This document shows, piece by piece, positions 1 through 16,737 of a stretch of 64,000 bases of DNA. The notes below the pieces were generated by a model. The model worked only from the letters and a program-made list of their open reading frames with translations, had not been told where the DNA came from and searched no databases. This stretch comes from Lepturacanthus savala (Eukaryota > Chordata > Actinopteri > Scombriformes > Trichiuridae). Where the stretch lies: the NCBI GenBank assembly GCA_030544235.1, contig CM060475.1:752920-816919 (forward strand). The letters are read 5' to 3'. How positions within the stretch are numbered: the first letter of the stretch is position 1; every line of letters starts with the position of its first letter. The position numbers and the translations under genes are program-made.

Positions 1-99
1 TTGACTGGTAATGAAACGAATATGTGACGTTTTATATTTTAAAAAAATATATATATTTGTGGTATTTCCTAACGGACACGAATAGGCGCAGAGTCCCTG

Positions 100-112
100 G
101 TTACCTAGCAAC
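100..112. promoter_or_regulatory. RFX X-box-like site upstream of mdh1b
   Basis: The 13-mer GTTACCTAGCAAC is an inverted pair of half-sites (GTTACC and AGCAAC, one-base spacer), matching the RFX X-box form GTNRCC-N(0-3)-RGYAAC. It lies 15 bases before the mdh1b start codon. X-boxes this close to the 5' end are typical of RFX/FOXJ1-regulated ciliary genes, and MDH1B is mainly expressed in ciliated and testis cells in mammals. The motif is seen directly; its use is inferred. Confidence 0.55.
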
Positions 113-127
113 CAACACCAAACAAAA

Positions 128-311
128 ATGGCTAAATTTGTGCTTGCCGGTAAGGTTTGATCATTATATTACTATTTACTACCTTAACTATATATATATC
201 GCTCTTTATTATATTGCAGCCATTTGCTAAAATCATTTAAATTCCTTATTTTCCTCTCTAATGTATATACAGCACCTCAGAAAAACACGAAATGTGTGCA
301 TATTTATTAAT

Positions 312-366
<55 letters not shown>

Positions 367-3300
367 TGACAAAACTGCCATGTGGTGTAACCCTAAAAAT
401 GTTAATTTGATAGTTTAACCCTCCTAAAAAGTTTTAAATATTTTAAATCACATGATATCATGGATTATATATTTAAAATTTATTTTTCTTTGTTGTAAAA
501 AAACAAAATAAATAACAAGAAACCAACAAGAACACACAATGTACATTTATAGAGACCTGATGAATGATTCTTAAACCATATTTTAAAAAGTTTTTGACCT
601 TCTCATCCTGCCAAATGTATTTATTTGTCACTGATTACACACACATATATATATATATATAAACTAACATTATTGCTTTCTACAATCTCTGCCCTCTACA
701 GGAAGAACGGACTGTCCTCTTTATGCCAAAGCGGAGCTTTTAGCAGACAGTCTGCAGCAATCTCTGCCAAACTTCACCATCCATAAGATCTCCATCCTCC
801 CAGATGACTGGACGGTGATGGTTATTTCTTCCTCTTGTCATGAATCATCCATACATTCTTCCTGTAACTTATTATGTTATATTAATTTTAATTTTAATAG
901 GAATGGCTGGAGGCAACTTGCAAAAGAAATGGCTGGAAACACGAGCAGTCCCCTTTGATTTGGAGGGAACTGGTCGATCAAGGCGGCAAAGGGATGATCT
1001 TAGGAGACTTCAGTGACTTCCTGGAGCATTGCCAGGTGAGCATAAATTACAGCAGTATTCCATGTTTCTTTTTGCAATATTAAAAAAGTTTTTTGACTAT
1101 ACATTCCACAACAGGGACTGAGACAGAACAGATATAAAATAAATGAGGAAAAGGCTTATTACAAGAAGATTCCGTGAGAACTTCTCTCTGTGCTGGCAGT
1201 TCTTGAAGGGCTCTATTTCTGGCACTTCTTCCAGCAGCTGCCAGAGACATATCATCACAGAGTCTGCTGTTTTTACTTCTCAGTGCTGGGTTTCCTTCAT
1301 TTAAACCAGCCAAACTCACACGCTCGGCTGCTGGAACTCCATTTGGTAACGGTAGAGGTTCATTTTACAGTTGTGTTCAGTATAACAGCAGTGAGTAAAT
1401 CCATAATCCTTATAATTATTTTTACTTTGATGCATTGGCTACACTCCATTTTATATCCTGAATCTAAATGTAAAGACAAATCTGTCAGGTTTTTAATTAT
1501 TTCTAGAGAAAATAGTGTCTGAGCTCAAATATTTACTGTATAAACTGAAAAGTCTTCATGATTTAGCATCCTGTCAATCACTGAACTAATATCTAGTCGT
1601 ATAACCACAGTTTCTGAGATCTGCTTTACATCTGTGTTGCATGGACTCGACCGTTATAGCCTCACAATTCCTCTGAATTTCTTGGTTTTGCCTCAGAAAC
1701 TCAGTTTTCAATGGTATTAAGGTTTGGAAAGTGGGTTGTCCTCTGCAGAACTTTAAATTTGTTGGTCTGGAACCAAATGCTGCTGGTTCACTGGTGTGTT
1801 TGTGCTCACGTTGGGCATTTCTTCAGTCCAAAGAATGCTTCTCCATTTCCACTGTTTCCTCTTCAGCACGAAGACGAGGGATCATGGATCAGTTTGCCTA
1901 TATCACAATACTCACAGAGGTCAGAAGAGGAAATGCCCTTGAAATGTGAGTTTTAACAAGACAACGACCTCAAACGCAGCAGTAAACCAGCAGCATCATG
2001 GATCCAGACCAACCAAATAAAGACACCTTCTATAAAAATGTTCCCGATGCATCTTCATGCATTTCTTCACATCCATGTGATTTGTAGGACTACTACGGCA
2101 TCACGTCAGACATGACGACAGACATGATGCTGAGTGTCGCAGCAGAGAATCTGGCGACTAAGGTGAACCTCATCGCTGAGGAGCAGCGTCGACTCAGCCT
2201 GATCCGACCCCTGCAGATATGGATCAGCGGGTGGGTCAGTCCGGAGAAAATGAGTGTCTTTAGTGCATCAGCTACTGTAACAGATGGGTCATTCTGTGCC
2301 TGATTAGTGCTCTCAACCCAGTCTGCTGCACCCTGATCCCCAATCTGCTCTCTGCTGAGGTGTTCCCCCAAGTTTCGTCAATCTGCCTCCATCTTCTGGA
2401 TCTGGAGGGGGACCAGGAGCGGTTGCAGTGGCTAAAGATGGAGACCGAGGACCTGGCTTTACCTTTGCTCCATCAGGCACAGGATTATTCATGTTTTAAG
2501 GATAAACGTTGATTGAATAAGCAATTTTAGAAAGAAAATGAAGCCATGTGACTGTGTTTATGAACAGGTGGCTGTTCACACGGATCTGGAGGAAGCCTTC
2601 CAAGAAGCGGATGTCATCCTTCTGCTGGATGAGTGTTGGTCTGATGCTGATGAGGAGGAGGAGGAGGAGGAGGAGAGGAAGGTGAAGGCCCGCTACACAG
2701 GTTACGGACAGCTGATTGACGCCAGGGCCAAGAAGCAGGTGAAGGTGATCGTGTCCGGCGGCTTGCTCGTCAACCTCAGGTGCTCGCTCCTCCTCGACAA
2801 CGCCCGGTCCATCGACGGCGGCCGCTTTGTCGCCGCGGCAACCCAGCTACAGAACGAAGCCAGGGCCCTCGTCGCGAAGAGGCTGAAAGTGAGGACCTCA
2901 GGTACAGCTGCCGTGAAATCGTGGATTCGGTTCAGCGGTTCATATTCTGCCCCGGTGGCCTCTCCTCACGCCAGGTGGTCGTTTCCTTCCTCTTCTTCTG
3001 CTCCAGATGTTACGGACGTCATCGTGTGGGGAAACGTCAGCGGGAGTTTCTACGTCGACCTGCAGCGAGCCAAAGTTTGCAACTACGACGGGGCCATCAA
3101 GGGGCCGCCTTTCTTCTCCCAACCGGTGCTTCAGGTGTTCCACGACAGGTTCGGAGCAATAAAAAGCCTGATTTCATCACAAATCCAGCCTAGTTTCTGC
3201 TGATCAAAACCACCTGCGCTCGTCTTCCTTTCTTTTCCCTTTCCAGGAAATGGCTGGAGACGGAGTTTCAAGACCTCGTGCGTGACCAGCGCGCGGCTGT

Positions 3301-3904
3301 GGCCTCAAAGACCTGCCGCGGGGCCGCCATGTCGGCCGCAAACGGGATTCTGGCCGTCCTGAAGGCCTGGAACGGAGCCTCCAGCCCAGATGAGCTCCTC
3401 TCTGTGGGTGTGCCAAGCTCAGGTTAGGACACAGGAGAACGGTATGGGGAGAAGTGAAAACGAAGAAATTAGCAACTTGTGATGATTTTTTTGTATTTAA
3501 AACTCTAAAAATATATCGTCAAAGATATCAACAATTCAAATAATCCCCCAGAAGTGCAATTTAGGATCTTTAAGTTTTAAAAATCAACAAGAGGATGCGT
3601 AAATCTCCTGATTCCGTCTGTTTTTTAGGCCTCTACAACCTCCCAGACGGCATCGTCTTCTCGGTTCCAGTCACTTTCACAGACGGGCAGTGGTCCGCGC
3701 TGTTTGAAGTGACTATTGCAGACGACCTGAAGAAGAAACTCCAGCTTTTAGCCAGTGAGCTCATTCAGGTATGTGTGGTCAAGTTATAAAAAAAAATACT
3801 GTTCATAATCTATGAGAATACCAGTTTAACACACGGGGTTACTCTTTTCTCAGGAAAAAGAACCCGGATCATTAAACGTCCCAGTTAATCCTGATAAGAC
3901 ATGA
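128..3904 (+). CDS. mdh1b: Malate dehydrogenase 1B-like protein (Mdh1b), 10 exons, 474 aa
   Basis: Exons: 128-149, 702-814, 901-1035, 2088-2230, 2308-2476, 2568-2901, 3007-3148, 3247-3422, 3629-3768, 3854-3904. They join into 475 codons including TGA. The start MAKFVLAG matches remembered mammalian MDH1B. Residues about 1-125 form a thioredoxin/glutaredoxin-like region: CPLY at 12-15 sits where glutaredoxins have CPYC, followed by SPLIWRELVDQGGKG. The rest is a cytosolic MDH/LDH fold. The glycine-rich NAD loop of MDH1 is replaced by SGALNPVC (about 137-144), and the catalytic GNHS becomes GNVS (Val316 for His), so normal malate dehydrogenase activity is unlikely; human MDH1B is also degenerate here. 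An acidic run of Glu is coded near 2650-2675. The intron after exon 5 seems to use a GC donor (CAG|GCACAG); all others are GT-AG. The protein is somewhat shorter than human MDH1B (518 aa). Identity is firm; its biochemical role is not known. Confidence 0.93.
319..364. repeat. (TA)n microsatellite in mdh1b intron 1
   Basis: About 23 uninterrupted TA dinucleotides. A shorter AC/AT tract follows at about 636-660, just before exon 2. Confidence 0.95.
1957..1986 (+). pseudogene. Degraded Tc1/mariner transposase fragment in mdh1b intron 3
   Basis: One frame reads QDNDLKRSSK, resembling the QDNDPKHTSK-like block around a catalytic Asp of Tc1-type transposases. Surrounding intron sequence (about 1300-2030) also looks like a decayed element but has no open frame or clear terminal repeats. 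The call rests on a ten-residue match and is tentative. Confidence 0.35.
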
Positions 3905-3909
3905 ATAAA
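3904..3909 (+). terminator. Polyadenylation signal overlapping the mdh1b stop codon
   Basis: AATAAA starts at the last base of the TGA stop (3902-3904). If used, the 3' UTR would be only a few tens of bases. A second AATAAA lies on this strand near 4358, inside the probable retreg2 3' UTR. Confidence 0.5.
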
Positions 3910-3949
3910 AAGGAAAAAAGGGAAAACACTGATAAATGTCACTCGTTTG

Positions 3950-5833
3950 TTTCAGTTTGTTCTTTTATTCTCTTACTTTCACATATGGAGAAGCAGTTTA
4001 TTTTTATTTTTGACCAGTTTAATGACAATAAATCTTTGTTTTGCTTTGTGAAACTCTTCCATAGCCGTTAGATTTTCAGATAGATAAAAGATCAAACTGA
4101 GTACTTTATGGAAAAAGGAGAAATTAGAAAATATATTCCTTTTTTTTTTTTTTAAATTGTACAGTTCAGTAAGTGCCTTTTTTATATAGATCAAGAAGCG
4201 ATATTTTAAGCGTAAAACACACCACTACCATACACAAACTAGTCAATCTGTTAATATCCTTTTCTACATTTGATGTTATCACTTGCTACCCGCTTCCATT
4301 TACAGTTGGGTAGTCGTAAAAACGAGGACACATCAAAACCTTTATTCCCATCGGAAAATAAATATTAACTGAGTTTAATAGGCTCTTTAAACGGAAAACA
4401 TTCAAATTGATTCTTTTGTTTTTTCCTCACAAATTGTGCAGTACGTTGTCAGTCGACAAGGAGAACTTCAACAGTGCTGTTTTTACATGCAGAATATACA
4501 CGTTCCTTTTTTAGCGTTTTCTACACTATACACAAGGAGGCATTGACTGGGAAAAGAACAGAAAAGAGGAAAATATTAGTACAAAGACAGTGCACTACGA
4601 CAAGTTGGGAAATGGACACGTATTTCCGTGATGTTATATTACATTTTTTGTACAACCCACCCCTGAGATTTAGATGCTGAGTGGTTTACAAAAGCAAAAC
4701 CTGCCTCCTCCTCATACAGTTGAGCATAGAGCTAGATTTATTGTCGATTTTCTGTCAAAAGGGTTTGTTTTTTTTTCCCATGATTCCTCAGCAGTGGCCA
4801 GATACACAACGTGTGAGTAACTGCAAAATAGAACGCGAAAAAAAACAAGAAAAAAAACAACAATTTCTGCAGTGAAAGTAATTCTTGACCTCAAATATTG
4901 ATCATGGTAAATTCATGCGTGATGCGTAGCATGCACGGACTGTCGTGGCACAAACAAGGTTATTTAGTAAATTTACACGGGTCAAATACTCGGGTATAGA
5001 CAGCGTTTTTTTAACGAGAGGGAGTTCAATTACTTACAGGAAGTACCAAATTATAATTCTGCTCACAAATAGGAACAAAAACGAGGCATCGATCGCACAG
5101 AAGGAAAAGTCTGTAATGAGTTTTTATCTCGCCACACCAAAGTCACTTATGTGTATGGGGTAAAGATCTACTACTTTTCAACATCCAATAATGTCAAAGA
5201 TTAAGTTTCCACCTCCAGGCAACGAGTGAAAGACCACAAAACTCAACGACTGTCAAAACTGGAACCTTGGATTTAAGGATAGAACGAAGGATATTGTTTT
5301 ACTAAACTCTGGGATTTTTAAATCTGACGTTGTACAATCATCGGGTGCAACCAAAGGGATAACGAGGAAACAGACTTTTAAACTCCCTGTCGACAGTGGA
5401 GTTTAAAATCGGCTGTTAAATTAAATAATTTATAGCATATATTAATAGCTCTATAATCCAAAATCTCGACTCGCCGCGTCCGGATAAACATCTGCGTCAA
5501 AAAAAAAAAAAGGTGCCGTTATTGTGACGCGAGACAGGTTTGTCACCAACGCTGTGGGAGATTAACTCACTAAACTATCAAGCAAATTTCAATGCTGTGT
5601 ACGAATGAATGCCACCTGATAAGAACGGATGATCCTGCTGATTCATGTCGTTTGAAACATCTCACCCATCCACCGCCAACAGTATTAACTCCAAACTCTG
5701 ATAAATGTTTTGTATATTGTGTGTGTATATTTCTGATATATATATATATATGCAGTATGTATATAATGTCATTCTAACGTACAAATAAAAACAAGACAGT
5801 TGGAGATGGGGGGCAGGGGGAGGCAACGGGAAG
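3950..5833 (-). other. Probable retreg2 3' UTR
   Basis: There is no splice-supported coding sequence on either strand between the mdh1b stop and the retreg2 stop. The sequence is AT-rich, with short A/T runs at about 4138-4153 and 4843-4862 and a TA run at 5738-5750. Its assignment as 3' UTR rests on position and the minus-strand AATAAA near 3964. Confidence 0.5.
3964..3969 (-). terminator. Candidate retreg2 polyadenylation signal
   Basis: TTTATT on the plus strand is AATAAA on the minus strand. It would give a 3' UTR of about 1.9 kb (3950-5833), which holds no other recognisable gene. Further minus-strand AATAAA copies lie near 4348 and 4738, so the true end is uncertain. Confidence 0.4.
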
Positions 5834-11025
<5,192 letters not shown>

Positions 11026-11814
11026 GTTTTTTTTTCCCCCCACTTTGTTATGTTGTTTTGGAGATCACGGGGTATATGGGGAGATCGGCGTCAAGTTCGA
11101 AGGGCTTGAAAAAACAACGCTTCCGGTCGTAGTTTCAAAATAAAACAAGCCGCCTGTTTTATGAAGGCTGCGCTATTGTATTTTTGGTTCAAAATAATTT
11201 ATTTTGAAGGGGAAAAAATGAGACAATTTATTTATTTAAATATAAAACAAAATATATATTCTATATGTGAAAAGCACAGGAATTATCTGAAGAGATCATC
11301 TCAGAATGTGTTTGCCTTTTTTAAATAGACCAAATAATTAATTTGTAATTTAATTTATTAATCGTTAATGAAAATAATCAATGCTTAAAATCAGGTTACA
11401 GGGTTATTTTGAGTTAAAGTGCTACTGGCAAATAAAAAGACACATTATTAAAAATATCGATGCTGGTAAAATTACTATAAATAGATCATTTATTGATTAG
11501 AAGTCCTATAAGATCATTTTACTGTGAAAGTAATAGTAATTTCCGGATTTATTCGTGATCACTCGTGACAGCTTGACGCACCAATGACACAGATGGGCGG
11601 ACGGATCTCAGGGCCCGTCATGGATGGTAAAAAAAAAAAAAAAAAAAAAAAAAGTCACGTGCTTCCTTGTTTACTGCGTGGAGAGGATGGGGTTAAAGGG
11701 GTTAAAGCCTCAAGTGTGTCACCATGTGGCCGAAGACACTGCTGCATGCTGAATGTTGCATAACCGTGAAGACACAGTATCAATGCCACTTATGCAAATT
11801 CTGAAAATATCCAT
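11026..11814. other. Intergenic sequence between retreg2 and prkag3
   Basis: No splice-supported gene. The part next to retreg2 should hold its promoter. A run of about 25 A lies at 11629-11653, and the rest is AT-rich single-copy-looking sequence. Confidence 0.6.
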
Positions 11815-11820
11815 TTTATT
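11815..11820 (-). terminator. Candidate prkag3 polyadenylation signal
   Basis: AATAAA on the minus strand, giving a 3' UTR of about 0.7 kb between 11800 and 12499. A TA repeat lies inside the nearby sequence at 11904-11921. Confidence 0.4.
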
Positions 11821-12499
11821 TCGTTTTTTTATGACTGAAATTCTTTACAGACCACTTTCCCCCCAAATAAACACATTAATAAAATCTTTTAATACAGGAA
11901 AATATATATATATATATATATACAACACAGAGTAAACATGTTGATCAATTTGATCAAATGCAGGCGTGATGTTCATCGTGTAGGAGACTATGACCAGCTC
12001 ACTATGTTACTGCTGCTTGAACATAGCACATATATCACAAAAGGCACTTTAATGTAAACAGCAGCACAGCCGGAGTCTATTTCTTCCTCTTGTTGACCTC
12101 TCATTCTGATCCCGTGGGGATTTCTGAAAGACACGAATGCGAGCGGCTGTTATTCTACTCAAGAGTCAGTGACTATCCTTAGAAACACTCAGGCGATCCT
12201 CGCAAACATCTGCCGAGCAGCTGGGGAGCGTGTGCAGTCGTGCCTGTGTTTTGTGCACAAGATTAGTGACTAATACAAAAGCGGCAGGTTCTTTTCTTTT
12301 TTTTTGCACACATGACAAAGACAAGGACACGTGGGAGGGTCAGAGGCTTTGGATGCGGGTCACTACAGGGCCGGTGGACAGGTGGGACTGGGGGTTATTA
12401 GGGTAGTGGAGAGGCTCCAGAGCCTACCTGCCTGCCCAGGACTACTGAAGCCTACACAGGTGATAAAGGAGGGAAGTGGGACCCTCTGTCCCCCTGGTG

Positions 12500-14893
12500 C
12501 TATGACAAAAGGCAGTCAATACCTGCAGGGTTTAAGACCATGGCCTGCAGCAGGTCGGACAGAGAGATGATGCCCTTCACCATGTCGGTCCTGTCCACCA
12601 GGACCAGCCGATGGACCTGGGATCAAGAAGAAAACCACGCAGTAAAACAGGATCTTCTTAAAGAGGCTGAATCATTTGAGGGAAGTAGCTACCTCAGCTT
12701 TAACGATGCGGTCTATGACGGTCTCCAAGGTTTCGTCGGGATAGCACTTGATCACACCCTCGACAAAACCCGAGCGCCGGCGAATCGCCTCCTGCATGGT
12801 CATGTCCAGATTGTTGTAAGTCTTCTGGGCTGCCAGGTTCTGAGCAAACACACAGAAATGTTTGATTTGATAAGTAAAAACACTTTAAAGTGTTTACTTT
12901 TAAAAATCTAAACGTGCAGTACAGTGCCCTTTTAAATGACCAAATGTGCACTAAAGTGCTTTTTTAAATGTCTAAATGTGCATTAAGTTCCCTTATGAAT
13001 GTCTAAATGTGCACTAACATGCCCTTTTGCTTTGAGTAGTCCAGTTAGAGTAAGTTACGTTCTAATAATGTACAATTCATATAAAATCAACTATACTGTA
13101 GGTGCCTTTTTTCTTTTTGTCATCACCCTTTAAAACATCTGTGCATGCCACTGTTGTGGATTTGCCAGTAGAATTGGATGTGATGTAACTTGATAGAACT
13201 TACAATCACATCAAATCTTGAGTACAGTGCCACCACTTTGCCTGAGGGAGAAAAAAGTGTAGCCATCAATATGAAAAGCTCCGTAATCAAGGATTTGTAA
13301 AACTGCTTCAAGGGTCAAGATAAGATAAGATAATCCTTTATTTGTCCCACAAATAAAGGATTGCACAGCTGCGTAGGTTATTGCACATTAATTGTACGGT
13401 AGGTTAGGTTATTGCACATGAAAAATGATTATACAGACAAACCTTGTTCGTTCAGCACTGGCAACGCCGACACCCTCCGTTCCACGAAAATGGAGAGAGC
13501 ATCGTGAAGCGTCGCCGTGTGCTGAACCGTGGCGATGTTCTTGAACGTTCCTATTCCAAGCTCCTGGATCTGCCTCTGCACAAACGCCGCCTTGGGAACT
13601 TTTTTCCCCTGAAAAACACGCAAACACCTTGTACCCACATCCCACTTCCGGCAGCAGTGTACATCGGCCTTGAATGAGAGTAAACAGCCTTCTCACAAAT
13701 ATATGGAGGAATTTGAGGATCCTTTTGTGGGTCAGGATGTGCAAGACGTTTCCAGACTCCGGATCGATGACGGGCAGCCTGTGGATCTTGTATTTGAGCA
13801 AGGAATAGATGGCATCGAAGAGGCTAGAAGACGAAAAGAAGCGGTTCAATAAACCGAGGTCAAACAGTAACCACGGATTACATCTCTGGGCGTCGTGTGC
13901 ACTCACCTGGCCTCTGGAGAAATACTAACGAGGAAGGGATTGTAATACTTTAAGTAGACATCTTGATAAGAAGAAGAGTGAAAGCATTAATGAAAATTCA
14001 GAGCTGTGCACGTGTGAAATCATCGATCTGTGCTGCTGTATTTACTTTGAAATGTATCACCTCTCCATGTCTCGATCTTGTGGCTCTCCAGCTCATACAT
14101 TTGAACCTTTTAAGAGGAAAAAGATGCAAACTGTGAATCAGTGAATCCAGATTCAGGTGAAATCAGGTCAAACCGTGAGAAAACTACATCCAACAACAGA
14201 CAAACACTCACCAAAGGGGATTTGTAATAGCAATGGAGGATGTTGATGAAATCTGTAATAGTCAGCATACCTACAACAGGAAGTATATTACAATTATGTG
14301 TAATTATGTAAAGAAAACTTTAGGATCTTTGCTGTTCATCATTGTTCTTACCCACAAATTTCTGTAACTTGCTGTCCCATAGAGGTGCAGCCCTCAAGCC
14401 GTTTGCCACCAGTGCAAAAAAGGCCTTTTTCACCTTAAAGTGATAATTAAATAACAACCAGAGTCAGTGATATGAACCATTACTGTAACTTGAACTACTG
14501 CTGCCGTCTTACTTGTAGTTGAGTATCAAATATGACCAGTTTACAGCTGGTTGGAATGGCATCATAGCAGCGGTGGCTTTTCATGAAATTCATGTAGGTT
14601 GCAGAATCAGCCTCTAGGAGGAGATATTACACATTATAACAGCTGATCACGATCACATCACTGCATGTGTGACTACGACTGAGATGAAAACACACGCACG
14701 CCAACCTCTACTGTTAACCGTACCTTGTTTCAGTATTTCCTGCTTCTTCTTTTGGAACGACACCTACAAGACAAGTGTGACATTCCCCACATGACATCGC
14801 CAAAATAGCTCGTTTCCTCGCTTCTAATAATAGCTTCCAACTTCACAAACTCCCAATTGCAAAGTGTTATTTCACCTGTGAGGGAGGATCCAT
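12500..14893 (-). CDS. prkag3: AMP-activated protein kinase gamma subunit, gamma-3 type, 12 exons, 331 aa
   Basis: Exons in transcript order: 14876-14893, 14724-14763, 14513-14613, 14352-14433, 14212-14270, 14061-14106, 13907-13961, 13697-13823, 13443-13608, 13204-13241, 12693-12839, 12500-12616. They total 332 codons with TAG. Four CBS repeats bind AMP/ADP/ATP and regulate the kinase. Nucleotide-contact residues keep the human gamma-1 order at a constant offset of three: Arg67, His148-Arg149 (IHRLPVID), His295-Arg296 (VHRLVLVD), Ser313-Asp314 (SLSD). The gamma-3 assignment rests on HILTHKRILKFLHIF, GIGTF and LYSRFDVI, on NPAGI near the C-terminus, and on the neighbourhood; gamma-1 is less likely. 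The start MDPPSQ gives a gamma-1-sized protein without the long gamma-3 N-terminus. The same frame stays open upstream to an ATG at 15127, which would add 78 poorly convincing residues. Confidence 0.9.
13312..13400. repeat. Interspersed repeat fragment in prkag3 intron 9
   Basis: GATAAGATAAGATAATCC followed by TTTATTTGTCCCAC resembles a very common teleost repeat tail (recalled, family uncertain). A short palindrome, AATCCTTTATTTGT facing ACAAATAAAGGATT, lies within it. Confidence 0.45.
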
Positions 14894-15406
14894 GCTTTCT
14901 CTTTGTGTCCATGAAAAAGAAAGTTGGGGTTTTCGAGACGCAGCAAAAAAAAAGAATCCAAAGTGCTGGTGGACTGTGACGGCGCTCGGTCCTTCAGGCT
15001 CTGAAGCAGCAGCAGTCGGGTCTATATTAGGAGCTGTGGAGTGGTATGTGTCTGTGGGGGGGGACTGGGGGCTGGCACAGGCCCAGAAAGGGCCAAAAGG
15101 GCTAAAACATACATGAGAATCCTTCAAGACACATTCTCAGTCTATGTTCTACTATAGCACTATTCACTGGATCCTCCGGGGAGTGGAGCATAATGTCTGC
15201 CGTACAATTAAGTGGCTAAATCTAAATAATTAGATTTGTCAAGATACAATTTCTGCTACTTCATAAATGTTGATTCCAGTGGTAAATGTCAAAGCTCCAT
15301 ACACTAAAGGTCTCTTCCCTCCACGTGTCAGTATTTCGTTTCAATGACAAAAAGACTTTTTCACACACAATTGACAAACCGGATAAAGAAATAAAGAAAT
15401 GCATTC

Positions 15407-15412
15407 TTTATT
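15407..15412 (-). terminator. Candidate cnppd1 polyadenylation signal
   Basis: AATAAA on the minus strand. It gives a 3' UTR of about 1.3 kb (15400-16737), in which no other gene was recognised, and lies just beyond the longest possible prkag3 start at 15127. Confidence 0.4.
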
Positions 15413-16737
15413 TTTTGTCTGAACTCTTTTTTTTTATACAATATTTGCATTTTACACCATGTACAAAATTAAAAGACATCGTGCTTCAAAGTGTATCAAA
15501 TCCAAACGCTCGGAGCAATTTGTCAAAGGTTCGATAACAAAGTAAATGTCTGGGGGAGCGGTGCCTTTATTAGACATAAGGCTGTGTAAAACCATAGCAT
15601 CGAAAATGAATAATGAGAGAATAATAAGATGGAGGTGAGGCATCCTATTGCGGTGGAAATGGAGCCAAATGTGCAAATTCCAGACCACGTCAACAACAAC
15701 AAAAAAAGCTGCTCTTTACCGTGTTACGTTTTAGAGCGAGTGACGTTATATTCAAAATATTCACTTCAGAAACACCAACCAAGAAATAGAACGCATCTCT
15801 TGATGCAAACCTTCGTCCTTAGAAACCTAAGAGGTCAATCTCTTAAAATTACCCTGTTTAAATTGGCTTTAAATATACGCGGCGTCCTGTTGCCACCAAA
15901 AAATATGGTGAATTTTTGACTGCAGAAAAGAAAAGGAGAGAATAAAATGTAACCTGTGAATGGCCAGAGCTGATTCTGATTGCTCTGTGGTTACACTGAG
16001 GTATGGAGGAGCTCAAATCGTCTCTTCGGGTCTCCTTCGTTTTTTCTGAAAGGACACGAGACGATTTGATCTTTGGATAGTTACAAAACAAAACTATCCG
16101 GTGGACAATATCAGTGCTTGCAGCGCGTTTGACCAATTTCTGATTGTAAACCTGCATGCATATAATAAGAACAGCGAGGAACAAAAGCAAATGTGGCGTT
16201 GTCTACGAAGATAACTTCATAGACAACTGGTTAATCCCTTCTTCTTAACACGCCCCTTCATTTAAAAAGGAAACCTCAACTTTCTGTTACACTGTGAAAC
16301 CTCCGCACACGTTCGTCAAACCTGCCGAGCAGCAAGCGGCTTTAAATATTACAGCTGTAATATAATAACTCGGATCACATTAATCTCAAAGGACCTTACA
16401 TCACCATCTGACAGGTCCCGGCTTCCAAATATTAACAAGTGTGAGTAGCAAAACTGTTTGGTTGCAGCCGAAGAAAACAAATCATCTTCAAATTAGTTTG
16501 TGGAGCATTAACTGAACACTTATGGCAAAGGGATTATGCAACAGTGAACTAGAAAGTGAAATTCCACCCTGTGCTGTGTTTTCAGACTCTGGCCGGGTCT
16601 GAAATGAAGCGCTCCTGCCTTTGCAACTGTATTCTAGACCAGGGAAAAGCAAACTAAACGTGACTTGAAGCGCTTGACGAGTCGTGAAAACGATGCTGGT
16701 TTAGTTTCCAGAGTCTGTCGTGGAGTTCTGCAGATCT

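Noticed and set aside
1190..1522. 110-codon plus-strand frame in mdh1b intron 3
   Set aside because: No splice-supported link to mdh1b and no family resemblance; the region looks like decayed repeat.
2889..2890. Earlier GT donor in mdh1b exon 6 (CTGAAA|GTGAGG)
   Set aside because: It would put exon 7 out of frame; the donor at 2902-2903 gives RTSDVTDVIVWGN, which fits MDH1B in length and phase.
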